Notes: a model not told the origin generated them from the sequence alone. Counted from the stretch's first letter, positions 22,685-33,349 are shown. The stretch is 64,000 bases of DNA from Symbiodinium natans (GCA_905221605.1 CAJNDS010000302.1:653450-717449), one strand, 5' to 3'. Translations and numbers: made by a program.

Positions 22685-22732
22685 ACTCGAGCTGCGCATG
22701 TGCGCGACAGTCGCGGCAGCCACTTCGCTGAG
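22685..22732 (-). CDS. Exon LSEVAAATVAHMRSSS
   Basis: Acceptor ggcttttccag, donor GTGAGC, 16 complete codons. Confidence 0.7.
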
Positions 22733-22904
22733 CTGGAAAAGCCAATCCCGCCCCCACCCCAACTCCTCCCCCGTTGGGTTTAGGGTTTAGGGTTTAATTC
22801 GGGTTTAGGGTTTAGGGCTAGGGTGTAGGGTTTAAGGCCTAAACCCTAAACCCGCACAGCACCCCCCCCCCCCACCCCTTAAACCCTCAGCCCTGAACTC
22901 CCAC

Positions 22905-22968
22905 GAGCCTTCTTGGCATCAGGCACCACGCTCCTGGCCTCCGGCTCCTTTCCGCTCTCTGCCTTGGC
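22905..22968 (-). CDS. Charged exon, 21 codons
   Basis: AKAESGKEPEARSVVPDAKK then A. Acceptor ctccgcacag, donor GTGGGA. The same charged style as 23.1-23.4 kb. Confidence 0.7.
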
Positions 22969-23093
22969 CTGTGCGGAGCCCTAAACCCCAAACCCTAAAC
23001 CCTAAACCCTAAACCCTAAAACCCTAACCCTAAACCCTAGACCCTAAACCCGAAAACCCTAAACCCTAAACTTCCCTAAACCCTACAAGGAGC

Positions 23094-23156
23094 CCTGCGG
23101 TGCTTGGGCCTCAGGGCGCCTGCTGGGGTCCACCTGCATGGGCTCCGTCTTGGCCT
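23094..23156 (-). CDS. Disordered exon, 20 codons
   Basis: AKTEPMQVDPSRRPEAQAPQ follows in phase (G + AG = Glu). Acceptor aaggcctcaag, inferred GC donor (gctcct). Confidence 0.7.
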
Positions 23157-23168
23157 CTTGAGGCCTTA

Positions 23169-23358
23169 GTCGCCCAGTAAATATATGATCACCCCCCTCC
23201 TCCGGTGTATGATGATAAGGGCACCCCTTTTTGGGGGGTTGGCTACTTCATATAAGGGGACGGCGCAGGTGTCTAGGGTTGCGGAGGTGTTTAGGGTTTA
23301 GGGTTTAGGGTACCTTGAAGCCAAAAAAGAGCGGGAAAAGGGTACCACTAGGCTGCCA
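23169..23358. mobile_element. Inverted-repeat element family E forming an intron
   Basis: Ends resemble gtagcccag...ggtacca(c/g)tgggctac of the copy at 60038-60144, with a further fragment at 8570-8630. A short TTTAGGG array sits inside. The predicted intron is 23157-23356. Confidence 0.65.
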
Positions 23359-23424
23359 GGAGGCTCGCTCTTCGGTGTGTTTTTGGCGGCCTCGGCGTTG
23401 CTGCTATCTCCGCCGGCGCCATTC
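23357..23424 (-). CDS. Disordered exon, 22 codons
   Basis: NGAGGDSSNAEAAKNTPKSE then PP. Acceptor ttcaacgtcag. The GC donor (G|gcagcc) is the first base run of the element that fills the following intron. Confidence 0.7.
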
Positions 23425-23614
23425 CTGACGTTGAAGGTCTGCGTTGCACTGGTTCCCTAAAGGATGTGGGGAATCATTGGCCCCATTGCATAGTTGTAAA
23501 GGTTGAAGGCTAGAACAGTAGAACCGACAGACGAGCATAGTGGAGTTGAGCAGGTTCAACGTCACCCAACTCCTCGCCGAGCAAAGTCGTGGACTAGGGT
23601 TTATAGGGTTTAAC

Positions 23615-23657
23615 CTTCCTCGCAGACAGGGCAAATGTCAGTGAGCCCGTACGCGTT
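23615..23657 (-). CDS. Exon NAYGLTDICPVCEE
   Basis: Carries a CPVC zinc-knuckle-like motif. Acceptor gggcttagag keeps phase 0. Donor GTTAAA. Confidence 0.6.
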
Positions 23658-23760
23658 CTCTAAGCCCTAAACCCTAAAGCCCTCGGTCATGAAAGGTCCT
23701 AACATACCCTAAACATCCCGTAACACCAAACCATTAGCCCTAAGCCCTAAAACCCTAAAC

Positions 23761-23853
23761 CCTCGCCCCATGCGCATGAACAAGCAGGTGCCCTTGAAGT
23801 TGTCCGGAAGCCAACACTTCAAAGCAGCTCTCATACCAAAGTCTCTCAGCCTT
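23761..23853 (-). CDS. Exon, 31 codons
   Basis: KAERLWYESCFEVLASGQLQ then GHLLVHAHGAR. Phase 0 after 23992-24060. The donor GTTTAG is telomere-like. Confidence 0.7.
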
Positions 23854-23991
23854 CTGAGTTCTAAGCCCTATGCAGGTAGTTGCAAGTCGGGGTAGAAGTA
23901 TGGCATCTAAAAAACTGCAGCCTTATTTCGGGCACTTAAGACCCTACTTAGAACTACCCATGAACCTCCTAAGTAAGCTCCTAGAACCCAC

Positions 23992-24060
23992 TTCGTTGAG
24001 CAACTTTCCGTTGTCACTGAGGAGCGTGAGCCCAGCCGGAGCCTTTTCACGGGGCTCGGC
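23992..24060 (-). CDS. Exon, 23 codons
   Basis: AEPREKAPAGLTLLSDNGKL then LNE. Acceptor gcattctcag, donor GTGGGT. The frame is open upstream to about 24111, so the exon may be longer. Confidence 0.7.
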
Positions 24061-24411
24061 CTGAGAATGCGGCAGCTCCGCCCCAGAGGGCTTTGAGGCG
24101 TTTTTGGGTTTTAAGTACACTAGTTTAGGGTTCAAGGGTTTAGGGTTCAAGGGTTAAGGGTTAAGGGTTAAGGGTTTAGGGTTTAGGGTTTAGGGTTTAT
24201 AATAGCTTATGGGAGCAGAGGGGCGGGGGTGGCTTGTGGGTTATCAGGACTTAGGGGGGGTGGGGGAGGTGTTTAGGGTTTATTTTCTTTGGGGCTTTGG
24301 GCGTTTTTAGTTTTCGGGGCTTTGGGGGTTGCAGAAAGAGCTTCAGGCTTCGAGAAGCCAGACTTTTGGGTATAGACTTCGAGGCAAAATGGGAAGCTGA
24401 AACAGTTTAGG

Positions 24412-24512
24412 GTAGCTACATTGGGTAGTTTGCTAAATTAGGGTCCCTTTTTGGGTACCCATTACAAGGAGGCGCCGATCTCAAAAAGGGACCCTAATTT
24501 AGAAAACTACCC
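24412..24512. mobile_element. Near-perfect hairpin element
   Basis: Arms gggtagtttgctaaattagg and its inverted copy pair over about 30 bp. Confidence 0.65.
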
Positions 24513-24527
24513 ACACGCCTCGCTCAC

Positions 24528-24608
24528 AAAGCTCGTGCGGCAAAGATGCGCTGGGCCCTGCGGGGGTAGCAGCAGCCGCTGCCTGCGTCGAGAAGGCTTC
24601 AGCGGTTG
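24528..24608 (-). CDS. Ala-rich linker exon, 26 codons
   Basis: TAEAFSTQAAAAATPAGPSA then SLPHEL. Canonical donor GTGAGC, acceptor gtgcttgaaag. Confidence 0.65.
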
Positions 24609-24729
24609 CTTTCAAGCACAGAGAAACAAACCCGAAAGCCCAAAACCCTAACCTTAAGCCCTGACTCCTCAACCCTAAACTTAAACCCCAAGCCCTACAT
24701 CCTAAACCCTAAACACTAGGATTCCTTAC

Positions 24730-24800
24730 CGCTGTTGGCCTTGGACTTTTGGAAAGGCCTCCTTGGAAGGTCCCGTATCTAAGAACTGAGCAAGAGCGGC
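24730..24800 (-). CDS. Exon, 23 codons
   Basis: AALAQFLDTGPSKEAFPKVQ then GQQ. Acceptor taaatccttcag, canonical donor GTAAGG. Confidence 0.7.
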
Positions 24801-25413
24801 CTGAAGGATTTAGGGTTTATAAGGTTTAGGGTTTGGGGTTTGGGGTTTAGGGTTTAGGGTTTAGGGGGTTGAGGGCATGGGGTTTGGGGTCTAGGGTTTG
24901 GGGGTTCATAGGGTTTGGAGAGTTTAAGGTTTAGGGTTCGGGTTTAGGGTTTGAGGTTTAGGGTTTGGCGGTTCAGTGTTTGGGGTTCGGGGGAAGCCTG
25001 AACTCACAAAAGTTTGGGTTTGGGGGGGCTTGGAACACCATCCAATTCTTGGGTTGTGGAGGCATACGCCCGAGCCCCACATCCTAAACTAAGTCCCAGC
25101 ACCTAGGATTGACAGGGTAGTCGGGTAGCCTTTCTGCCTCAACCCTAAACCCTAAACCCGAAACCCTAAACCCTAAACCCTAAACCCACCCCAACCCTAA
25201 ACCCTAAACCCCAAACCCCAAAACCCTAAACCAAGAAGAAGGGAAACCCACTCTGCGCCCATCCTCGACTCGAAGGCCCCCCGAGCCTCCTAAAACCTAA
25301 ACTTCCTAAACCCTGCCACAAAGCCGAAAAAGTACCTAAATCCTGAACCCTGAACCCTAAACCCTAAATAAACCCTCCCAGCCCTAAACCCCAAACCCTA
25401 AACCCTCCCCCAC

Positions 25414-25512
25414 TCCGCCAGTTCGAGTCAGCGGCCTTGGCAGCCTCGGCTTTCAGCGACTGCTCGGCCTCGAGCCGAACACGCTCCTGCAGCACCTGCC
25501 GATGCGCCGATG
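25414..25512 (-). CDS. Coiled-coil exon, 32 codons
   Basis: VLQERVRLEAEQSLKAEAAK then AADSNWR. Heptad-like Leu/Ala spacing. Acceptor ctgtcaaaag, donor GTGGGG. Confidence 0.75.
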
Positions 25513-26826
25513 CTTTTGACAGGTAGGAGGGTTTAGGGTTTAGGGTTTAGGGTGTAGGGTTTAGGGTCTGGGGTTTAGGGACTTTCGGCTTTACGCTGGC
25601 TTCAGGGGCTGTAGGGGGTTTGGGGAGGGAGGGGGGGGTGTCAGGGCTTCAGACCTGGCGAGCTGAGCCCTTCTGCACCTACGTCTGTGGAAAACGGGCG
25701 CATTACAAGCTGTCGACTCCACATGCAGCCCGCTAGGACATGTCCCACCTTGCCTGTTGTAGCCAAACGCTGATGGTCTGCATTTCCGAGGTCGGCCTTG
25801 CGCTAAAGGCCAAAGAGACTTCGCTGCTGATCCAAGCGACACTTCAACAAGGCCAAGACCCTAGAATCAGTATCCATTCAAGCCCTGCCCAGCGCTCTTC
25901 CACTTTTGCAGAGAAGGGACAGCTTTCGCAGCTCCTGTTGTAGCCATTGTTGATGGCCGGCCTCCAATTCAGGAGCTTCCCCGGCATGACGCTTTCTAGG
26001 AAACCTGCTTATAACTACCCATGAACCTTCATAACACTAAACCCTAAACCCTAAACCCTAAACCCTAAACCGACTGAACCTCAGAAGGCTATTGATTTCG
26101 CGACTGTAAGTCGAAACTGGGTCCAACTGTTCACTTGCGAAGGCAACACCCTGAGAACTCAACCTATTGTAACTATAGGGGCCCTAAAGTGAATAGAATG
26201 TCAGTTCTATAGGGCTTGCTTAAAGGATCAAGGGACTTAGTAAGTAGGGTTAGACTTGGGGCAACTATCGTTACAATTACTTATATATTACTCCAAGTAT
26301 AGGCCCATGATTCTACAAGTAGGGTTTGGGGCTTCTGGGTTGCCATAGAATGTGCAAGTCAGGGAGTCTATCTTCTTGACGATGGCTATCGTCGCACGGA
26401 TGATTTGGCTTCTCCTTCGAAACGCTGCGATGGCCCTTCGTAGGCGATTATGACAGTCATGCGGCCAACATGGTGGGTGTGGGGTAACCATCGTCCCTGT
26501 CATGAGTATGGCCATGAATACGAACTATGATTATGATGGCTATGGCTTTGAGAACGACCTCCCCAACCCTCAATCCTAAACCCCCAAACCCCCAACCCTA
26601 AGCCCAAACCCTATGCCCTCAACCCCTAAACCCTCACTTTGTCTGAAAAAGCTCTGGGATGGGCTTACTAGACCCAAGAGAAACCCAGGAACAAACAAGG
26701 TGGCCTTTGTGGTTTAAAGGTGTTGATAAGGGAACCTGCACCCTGAAAAAAGGGAGCAAGGGCCTACTCTGGGTCATACTCTGGGTCCTGGTTTTAGTGT
26801 CGGGGTTGATGCTTAGGGGGCCCTAA

Positions 26827-26875
26827 GCCCTCAATGAGCCTGGCCAGCTTCCATGCTCCCGGGATCTTCGGAATC
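26827..26875 (-). CDS. Exon IPKIPGAWKLARLIEG
   Basis: Acceptor ccatagtag. The 3' limit is unclear. Confidence 0.4.
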
Positions 26876-27409
26876 CTACTATGGAGCTTGAAGCGGGCTT
26901 GGATACCACAAAATGGCCACAAACCGGCCCTTCTGGTGCCAGTGCTTCTACAACTTACATGGTGGCCCGCAGCTGCTTAGCACCTATGACAGGCGCGGTC
27001 TTAGAATGCTCACGCGGACACGCGCTTCCACAGCGTGAACAAGGTCAGCTCAGCTGAAGTAACGTGGTGGTACTTACCGGTGTAGGCTGCGCTTAAGCGA
27101 CCTGCTCGTGCAGGGTATGTCTGCTGCATGACATGTGATCCACGGCATGTGCCACTTCCTAACTGACCTGGTGTGCTCGGAGCCAAAAGACAGCTCGGCC
27201 TTTCGAACACGGCAAACCCGACCCTGCCTTCAGGAATCTTGTGTAGGGTTAGGGGTTTAGGGTTTAGGGTGTAGGGATTTGAGACTTAGGGTTGAAGGTT
27301 GGGAATGAATTAGGCTTGCAGGGGTCTTAAGGCTTGGCTTCAGGCGTTAAGGGCTTCGGGTCCTGTCTGTCAAGTCCCACCCCCTTAATTCTAAACCGCA
27401 AACGTGCAC

Positions 27410-27466
27410 CTTATCAGCACGCTCTTCGAGCTCTTCTGGACTGTAGCCCTCCACGACAAAGCTCGC
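27410..27466 (-). CDS. Helix after EF-hand 3
   Basis: ASFVVEGYSPEELEERADK, 19 codons. Acceptor ggccacggcag, donor GTGCAC. It resembles the amphipathic helix leading into the fourth EF-hand of this family. I did not find the fourth loop with confidence. Confidence 0.8.
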
Positions 27467-27890
27467 CTGCCGTGGCCGAGCATCGTGGTCAGGGTTTAGG
27501 TGTACATGTTTATATGTATAATTACAGTACGACTGCTTACCTGCATCTGCATATATCGATACACATAGAGGACTTAAGCCCCTGCATACCAAAGTAGCCT
27601 TGAAATAGCCCCTGTATAACCCAAGATTTCTTGCTTCTGCCTACCGCTACTTGCCGTTGGGTTTCAGGCTCAGGGCGTGGGGCTTTGGCATGCGGGTTGA
27701 GGACTCTAAAAGTTTTCGGGATTTGCAGTTGGAGGGAGGTGGGGGAGCGGGGGGAGGGGGGGGAAAGCCGAAGCATGCCAATGATCAGGGCACACAGGGC
27801 ACACACATGTGTGAAGGGCACATCCCTTAATCTAGGCACAGCTAGAGCTTCATGAGAACAAACTGCAAGTAGAACCCCGGCCTAAACCCA

Positions 27891-28055
27891 AAACCCAAAA
27901 CCCAAAACCCTAAACCCTAAACCCCTAAACCCCTAAACCCCTAAACCCCTAAACCCCTAAACCCTAAACCCTAAACCCTAAACCCTAAACCCTAAACCCT
28001 AAACCCTAAACCCTAAACCCTAAACCCTAACCCTAAACCCTAAACCCTAAACCCT
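27891..28055 (-). repeat. CCCTAAA array with 8-mer start
   Basis: CCCCTAAA at the left gives way to perfect heptamers. Lies in the intron before 27410-27466. Confidence 0.95.
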
Positions 28056-28070
28056 GTCAGGAGAGGGCGC

Positions 28071-28118
28071 CCGCAACATTTCCACCAGCTCCTGGCGATC
28101 GATGAGACCGCTGCCATC
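28071..28118 (-). CDS. EF-hand 3 loop, second module
   Basis: DGSGLIDRQELVEMLR completes the loop DQ-DGSGLIDRQE. Acceptor tcccaacag. The GC donor (CGG|gcgccc) joins it in phase 0 to ASFVVEG at 27410-27466. Confidence 0.85.
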
Positions 28119-28146
28119 CTGTTGGGAAGCTTGCGGCTTGGCTCGG

Positions 28147-28300
28147 TTTAGGGGTTTGGGGTTTAGGGTTTAGGGTTTAGGGTTCAGGGTTTAGGGTTTG
28201 GGGCTTGGGGGTTTTGGGGTTTAGGGGTTCAGGGTTTAGGGTTTGGGGGTTTGGGGTTTAGGGTTTGGGGGTTTAGGGGTTTAGGGTTTAGGGTTTAGGG
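28147..28300 (+). repeat. TTTAGGG/TTTGGGG degenerate array
   Basis: Opposite orientation to its neighbour at 27891-28055. Both flank the EF-hand 3 loop exon. Confidence 0.9.
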
Positions 28301-28435
28301 TCCGCCGACCCTGGCGGGGGGGGTAGGGGGGGGTAGGGGGGGGCAGCTTTTCCATGGAGGGCCAGGCCACCCACACCGCATAAACTCACGGACCATAGGT
28401 GGTTTCGCACAGGACATAGGGGCCCTTTACCCGCG

Positions 28436-28483
<48 letters not shown>
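28436..28483. repeat. Poly-C tract, 48 bp
   Basis: An uninterrupted run of C. The length is likely unstable and assembly-dependent. Confidence 0.9.
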
Positions 28484-29017
28484 TACCCCCCCTAGGCTGC
28501 CCTCCTTCAAGCTGGCTTCAGCTCCTGTTTGGGTCCTGGTGCTACCCCCTACCCCCCCCCCCAACGTTTCACAGAGGCTCAAGCAAATCAACTTTTGGCA
28601 TCCTTTGAGCTGACGAGCGCGTTTAAACCTTTCAACTATGCTCCAGCGGGGTGGGCGGCTTGAGCAGGAGGCTCTTAAATTTAGGGTTTGTGGGGTTTGG
28701 GGTTTAGGGTTTAGGGTCTTTACCAGGGGGGGGGGTAACCGAACAACTGACCACGTACACGGCCAGGCCAGGCCCCTAAATCTTAAACCCTGAATCTAAA
28801 CCTGAAACCTTCAACCCTCAACCCTCAACCCGAAAACCCCGCATTAAGTCTCCTCGCCCTCAGCGCGGAGTCCTAAACCCCAGCAAACCCGAAAAGCCAA
28901 AAGCAAACCCCTTACAAAAACCGTAGCCAACCCTCAGAACCCTAAGAAACCCCTAAAGGGGCAAAACCCTAAGAAACCCTAAAACCTCAATCAACCCTGA
29001 AACCCTAAACTGGGCAC

Positions 29018-29065
29018 CTGGTCAAACATCATGAAGGCAAACTTAAGCTTCTCGGTCTTCGCAGC
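29018..29065 (-). CDS. EF-hand 3 entering helix, second module
   Basis: AAKTEKLKFAFMMFDQ matches the EKLKFAF-x-x-FD helix typical of calcineurin-B/NCS third EF-hands. Acceptor aactccag, donor GTGCCC, 16 codons. Confidence 0.85.
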
Positions 29066-29070
29066 CTGGA

Positions 29071-29169
29071 GTTTAGGGTTTAGGGTTTAGGGTTTAGGGT
29101 TTAGGGTTTAGGGTTTAGGGTTTAGGGTTTAGGGTTTAGGGTTTAGGGTTTAGGGTTTAGGGTTTAGGG
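29071..29169 (+). repeat. TTTAGGG array, 14 units
   Basis: Begins 6 nt from the acceptor of the EF-hand 3 helix exon. Confidence 0.95.
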
Positions 29170-29278
29170 CTCAAGGATTTATTAGGGGGTTCCGGGTCTA
29201 AGGCTTGTATAGGTTTGTGGGTTCAGTGGTGTGGAGCTTACCGTTTAGGGTTTAGGGGCCCGGCAGATACCGCGCGGC

Positions 29279-29294
29279 ATCTCCGCAGCCGATA
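29279..29294 (-). CDS. 16-nt micro-exon between EF-hands 2 and 3
   Basis: One nt completes the preceding Arg, then IGCGD. Only a GC donor (GAT|gccgcg) leaves phase 0 for the next exon and gives the continuous linker LSR-IGCGD-AAKTEK expected between EF2 and EF3. Confidence 0.6.
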
Positions 29295-29719
29295 CTTGGC
29301 ACTGCTATGCTTTGGAAGAATGAGTGCCATGAAATCAGGGCACACTAGAACAACCATGGAAGGAATGCGAGGTTCGAGCGAACCCAAATACTAATACGGT
29401 AAATCCCCCAAAGAGCCAGTTCTCTACAGGCTTTACAGGGTCATTTACGCCTCCTCCTGCAAGGCTCAGTGTTTTTCAGAGCGGGTTGGCGTAGCCCTCT
29501 CCTGCATGACTCCTCAACCCGGCAACGTGGACAAGACCTTTCCAGTGTGGCCTGCAAGCTCCTTTGACCCCTGGGCCTCATCGTTTTCACACCCGGTTGA
29601 GACACAAGGCCATAGTATTCGAAACCAAAAAAAACCCGAAGGGACTACAGAGTCTACCCCGAATCATCCCCCCGCCCCACAGGGTAAGTCGTCATGATGG
29701 GTTCCCGGCTGCAGTGTAC

Positions 29720-29769
29720 CGAGAGAGGACGACAATGAACTCCTTCAACTCGATCATGCCACTGCCATC
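29720..29769 (-). CDS. EF-hand 2 loop, second module
   Basis: DGSGMIELKEFIVVLS completes the loop DM-DGSGMIELKE followed by Phe. Acceptor gttccgag, donor GTACAC, 2 nt left over. Confidence 0.85.
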
Positions 29770-30019
29770 CTCGGAACAAAAAGGCCCTAAGCCCCAAAGC
29801 CCTAAAACCCTGAAGCCTTAAAACCAAAAAAAACCCAAAACCGTAAAACCCTCGCACTCCAAAAACCCCTAAACCCTAAACCCTAAAGCCCTACAACCCT
29901 AAGGGGAGGGAGGGCCGGAGGGAGGGGGGAAGCCCGGAGTTGGGAACAAGCCCAAAGAGTCTAACGCCTCAGAACAAGCTTCGGTCTGTCGCTCGGTCAA
30001 GGGCACGCATTGGTCAGGT

Positions 30020-30114
30020 TTTGGGTTTAGGGTTTAGGGTTTAGGGTTTAGGGTTTAGGGTTTAGGGTTTAGGGTTTAGGGTTTAGGGTTTAGGGTTTTA
30101 GGGTTAGGGTTTAG
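30020..30114 (+). repeat. TTTAGGG array
   Basis: About 13 units. Confidence 0.95.
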
Positions 30115-30425
30115 GACGGAGATCATGACAGCCCCCTGGAGAGAATTGAGTATTTCTCGCCAATATAGGGGCAAGCCTGGACTGTATACCCCAAAATACA
30201 GGGACACCAACATAGGCACTACCCTAACTTTGGGGAAGCCCCCCAATGGTTTGCTGTTCTCGCAAGCCGTCGAGGACCAAGGGCTTAGGCTCGGAGAGCC
30301 CAAAAGCCCTCAATTCGGGAAGTTACCTTGGTTCATGATGGCAAAAGGAACTTACTGAATTCAGGAGTGTTGGGCTTTCATGGCCTTGAGCTTGGGGACC
30401 CTAAACCTGATTGCATGCGAGCGAC

Positions 30426-30450
30426 CATATCGAAGACTCTGAACATCTGC
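30426..30450 (-). CDS. EF-hand 2 entering helix, second module
   Basis: QMFRVFDM is a 25-nt exon giving the helix end and loop residues 1-2 of the second EF-hand. Acceptor gtgctccag, donor GTCGCT. The loop continues at 29720-29769. Confidence 0.75.
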
Positions 30451-30969
30451 CTGGAGCACTGCTTGTCCCTCTTAAAACATTCCGGTGGACGGTTTTAGGG
30501 CCAAAACCCTGTAGCCCGAGAGTGTCTTTTACACTCCGCGGATTCCAAGAGAGCTTGAGTTTTAGGGTTTACCGGAGAACGAGATCCAACTGGTTGGGAC
30601 CTGTCTTTCCACTACTAAGGAATGTCGTGCTTCGAGGCACGCCGTGAGTCCCCTATTTGAGGAAATACCCGAACCAGCCTAAAGAAACAAAGGAAGCGCC
30701 TTTTTTTCCGTCAGCGAGGGATATAAGGGAGCCGAGCCGACTGAAGGAAGAGGTGCTCGATTGGTTCATGACTCTGGGTGACCAGGTGTGCCCCGCGCAC
30801 TGTGTGCTGACAGCTCTCCCTAAACCCTAAACCTAAACCCCAAACCCTAAACCCTAAACATATTGGAGGGAATTCCGCAGGAAGAGGGTCAGGAGTGTTC
30901 AAGACAGTGTAGGTCTATGAGGTAGTTGTAGTGTGGTCTCCTAAACCCTAGAGTCGACCAGTCTTTGGG

Positions 30970-31110
30970 GAAGTATTAGGGTTTAGGGTTTAGGGTTTGG
31001 GGTTTGGGGTTTATGGTTTAGGGTTTAGGATTTAGGGTTTGGGGTTTGGGGTTTAGGGTTTAGGGTTTAGGGTTTGGGGTTCAGGGTTTCGGGTTGGTGG
31101 AGGGTTTAGG
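30970..31110 (+). repeat. TTTAGGG/TTTGGGG array
   Basis: Degenerate array in the intron between EF-hand exons. Confidence 0.9.
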
Positions 31111-31274
31111 GCTATCTACCTTGGGCTACAGCTACAGTGCATCCGGCCAATTGTGCTCCAACCTTTTTGGGGTTCCCCGAGCAGAAAACGGAGCCCATTT
31201 TTGGTCGGAAACGCAAAACAACCCTGTGCCCAACATCCTGAATTCGAGAACCGACCTTCTGTCATGGACCTGGC

Positions 31275-31306
31275 CTCGCAATGTTCGTGTCTTCCATGTC
31301 CATGGC
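31275..31306 (-). CDS. Inter-EF-hand helix exon
   Basis: AMDMEDTNIA plus 2 nt. With a GC donor (GCG AG|gccagg) it joins in phase to the next exon as R-QMFRVFD. This makes the distance between EF1 and EF2 21 residues by my count, the same as in calcineurin B. Confidence 0.7.
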
Positions 31307-31704
31307 CTGCGCAAAACTGTTCTCAGGGTGGCTACAAGGTCCCTTTCTATGGGCCCTTACAAAGAGACTCCTTGAAGACCCCTTATGTACCTTATACAAC
31401 CCAAGGGCCCGACATCAGAACCCGAAGGGACCATGTTACTACCCTTAGAACTGTGGAAGCGTGGGCCAACTGAAGAACTTTCCCTCGGGAAGAACTGGGT
31501 TTAGAGCTTCGGATCTAGGACACCGAGGCAACTCTCATTGCTTTGTGGTAAAATTGGGGTGGAAGGATTATGGAGGCCGGTGCGCGCGGAGCTTTTTGTG
31601 TAAAAGCCTTCTGGTCTTTCGCAAAAGAAGCGGCTAAGCTTCCCATCCCGAGGTGGCCGAACAGTCGCTTCCTGATCCACGCAAGCTTAAAGCGAACAGC
31701 GAAC

Positions 31705-31755
31705 CTGGATGAACTCCTCGTAATCGATGGCTCCACTCTTGTCGACATCGATATC
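31705..31755 (-). CDS. EF-hand 1 loop, second module
   Basis: DIDVDKSGAIDYEEFIQ contains the canonical loop DVDKSGAIDYEE with all Ca2+-ligand positions filled, then Phe. Acceptor gccttgcgag, donor GTTCGC, 17 complete codons. This was the anchor for recognising the gene. Confidence 0.88.
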
Positions 31756-31941
31756 CTCGCAAGGCTACATCGGTATCCCAGAAGCCTCGAACGCATGCTT
31801 CGCCCTCCGGAAAGAAAGACAGGAGAAAGTAATACAGGAGGGTGGGGGGGGGCCCCCCTCTACAAGCAACACCCATACAAGGACCTCAAAAAGAACCCCG
31901 AATCTCGAGAACTACCCATCTGCCAACGCATCGCGCCCGTC

Positions 31942-31974
31942 CCCGAAGCGCTTGTAGATCTTTTTGATCCTGAG
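31942..31974 (-). CDS. EF-hand 1 entering helix, second module
   Basis: LRIKKIYKRFG is an EF entering helix of calcineurin-B type (F-x-x-I-D follows). This spacing needs a GA donor (GGG|gacggg). Acceptor tgcctccaag, phase 0 to 0. Confidence 0.75.
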
Positions 31975-32077
31975 CTTGGAGGCAGGATGGACCCGAAACC
32001 CGAAGCCCGAAACCCTGAACCCTAAACCCTAAACCCTAATCCTGCACAGCCAGAGCATGAAGCTTTGCTGCTTGGCG

Positions 32078-32141
32078 TCTGCGAGGGCTTGATCTTCCCC
32101 ATGCCACCAGAGAGCTTGTGGATCAGCTGCTCCACCTCGTA
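32078..32141 (-). CDS. Exon preceding the calcineurin-B-like EF-hands
   Basis: YEVEQLIHKLSGGMGKIKPS begins after aaccttcaag in phase 0. The 3' limit is uncertain because several GC/GA donors are possible and the frame stays open to about 32040. It is probably the N-terminal helix of the four-EF-hand module. Confidence 0.65.
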
Positions 32142-32529
32142 CTTGAAGGTTCAGGGTACTTATTAACCTACTATATCTGTACGTATAACCCAATTATAAC
32201 CAGATTAGGGCGCTTAAAGGGCTTATAAGTCCTCGTGGGGAGGGGGGGGTGAGCTTCTTCTGGGCCCTTCATCTACTATTTGCTTCATAACCTGCCAAAA
32301 AATACATAAAAATAAAACTTCTTCCTCATAATATAGGGATTGTTGCTTTTCAACTTTGGGGGCCTCTTCAGCAGTTGGTAGTAATATGCTCCCAAACCTC
32401 CTTTAAAGGGTTCTGATGTATGGGCCCTTCATGTGTATGGGTACCATTTTAAGGGCCCATGCCAAGGGGGCCATGTAAGGACCCTTAGAACCTCATGGAG
32501 GGAGGCTTCCTATGGGCACTTCCCAAGAG

Positions 32530-32613
32530 GGTTTAGGGTCTAGGGTCTAGGGTCTAGGGTCTAGGGTCTAGGGTTTAGGGTTTAGGGTTTAGGGTTTAGG
32601 GTTTAGGGTTTAG
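32530..32613 (+). repeat. TCTAGGG then TTTAGGG array
   Basis: A clean switch from five TCTAGGG units to TTTAGGG. Confidence 0.95.
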
Positions 32614-32867
32614 GGATAGGTGCTCGCAGCTCCCTTAACCCTCAAACTTAGACCCTGAAGCCTAGATTTGCTCCCCTTGAACCCGACCCTAAACTGGAAA
32701 CCCTGACGTGATGTACATGGAGGTTCATGGGTAATTGTAATTAGGGTGATAGCTATGGCTTATAACCTTACTTATAACTACCCATGAACCTCCAAGTAGG
32801 GTTGAGGGTGGAGGCCGCCCACCTCACCAAACCCTGGAGCCCGACCCCAGAAACACCCAGGCAGTAC

Positions 32868-32909
32868 CAAGGGCAAAGCGCTCGTGGCCCGCTGCTGCTT
32901 GATTTCGGC
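32868..32909 (-). CDS. Linker exon AEIKQQRATSALPL
   Basis: Acceptor gcatctgag, donor GTACTG, 14 complete codons. The next exon toward the 3' end continues in phase 0. Confidence 0.65.
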
Positions 32910-33349
32910 CTCAGATGCACGTGCAAGGGTTTAGGGTTTAGGGTTTGGGGTTTAGGGTTTGGGGTTTGGGGTTAAGGGTTTAGGGTTTAGGGTGTTGGGG
33001 CTTTAGGATATTGAGCTGATTCTGGCTTTACGGCGTCAACAGGTTTAGGGGTCTCGTTAGGGTCACGGATAGGGACTAGTTTAGGGCGTCAGTGGGGTTT
33101 CTAGAACTTACAGCATTTTCGATTACTTCAAATTTCGGACCGGCATGCACATTGAAGCGCAACACAGCAAACTGGATCCCGAAACCGACACGCTGAAACC
33201 TGAGCCCCAAAACCCAGAAGCCCTCAAAATTGCACCTATCCCAGCCTCCCAAGTACCCAAGGATCACCAGGCTCCTTACTAGGCTACTTAGAAAGTACAC
33301 TTTGAAGGCCACTTTGGGGGTGCGGCCCTGAATCAGCATTTCCTGAGGC

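Larger units (their letters stand above)
11..25512 (-). other. Downstream minus-strand exon-rich segment: large coiled-coil/low-complexity protein(s)
   Basis: About 50 candidate minus-strand exons. The encoded segments are Ala/Gln/Glu coiled coil (for example 25.4, 18.9, 16.4, 10.7, 9.5 kb), Pro/Ala-rich linkers (19.6, 24.5 kb), acidic disordered stretches (22.9-23.4 kb), an RS motif (21.7 kb) and CxxC motifs (23.6 kb). The last exon lies at the left edge, so the gene continues outside. I recognise no family. The composition suggests a scaffold or RNA/chromatin-associated protein, but that is inference. Confidence 0.6.

Noticed and set aside
33076-33339. 87-aa minus ORF starting MLIQGRTPKV
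   Set aside because: It continues an alternative frame of the 33350-33414 exon into sequence that looks intronic.
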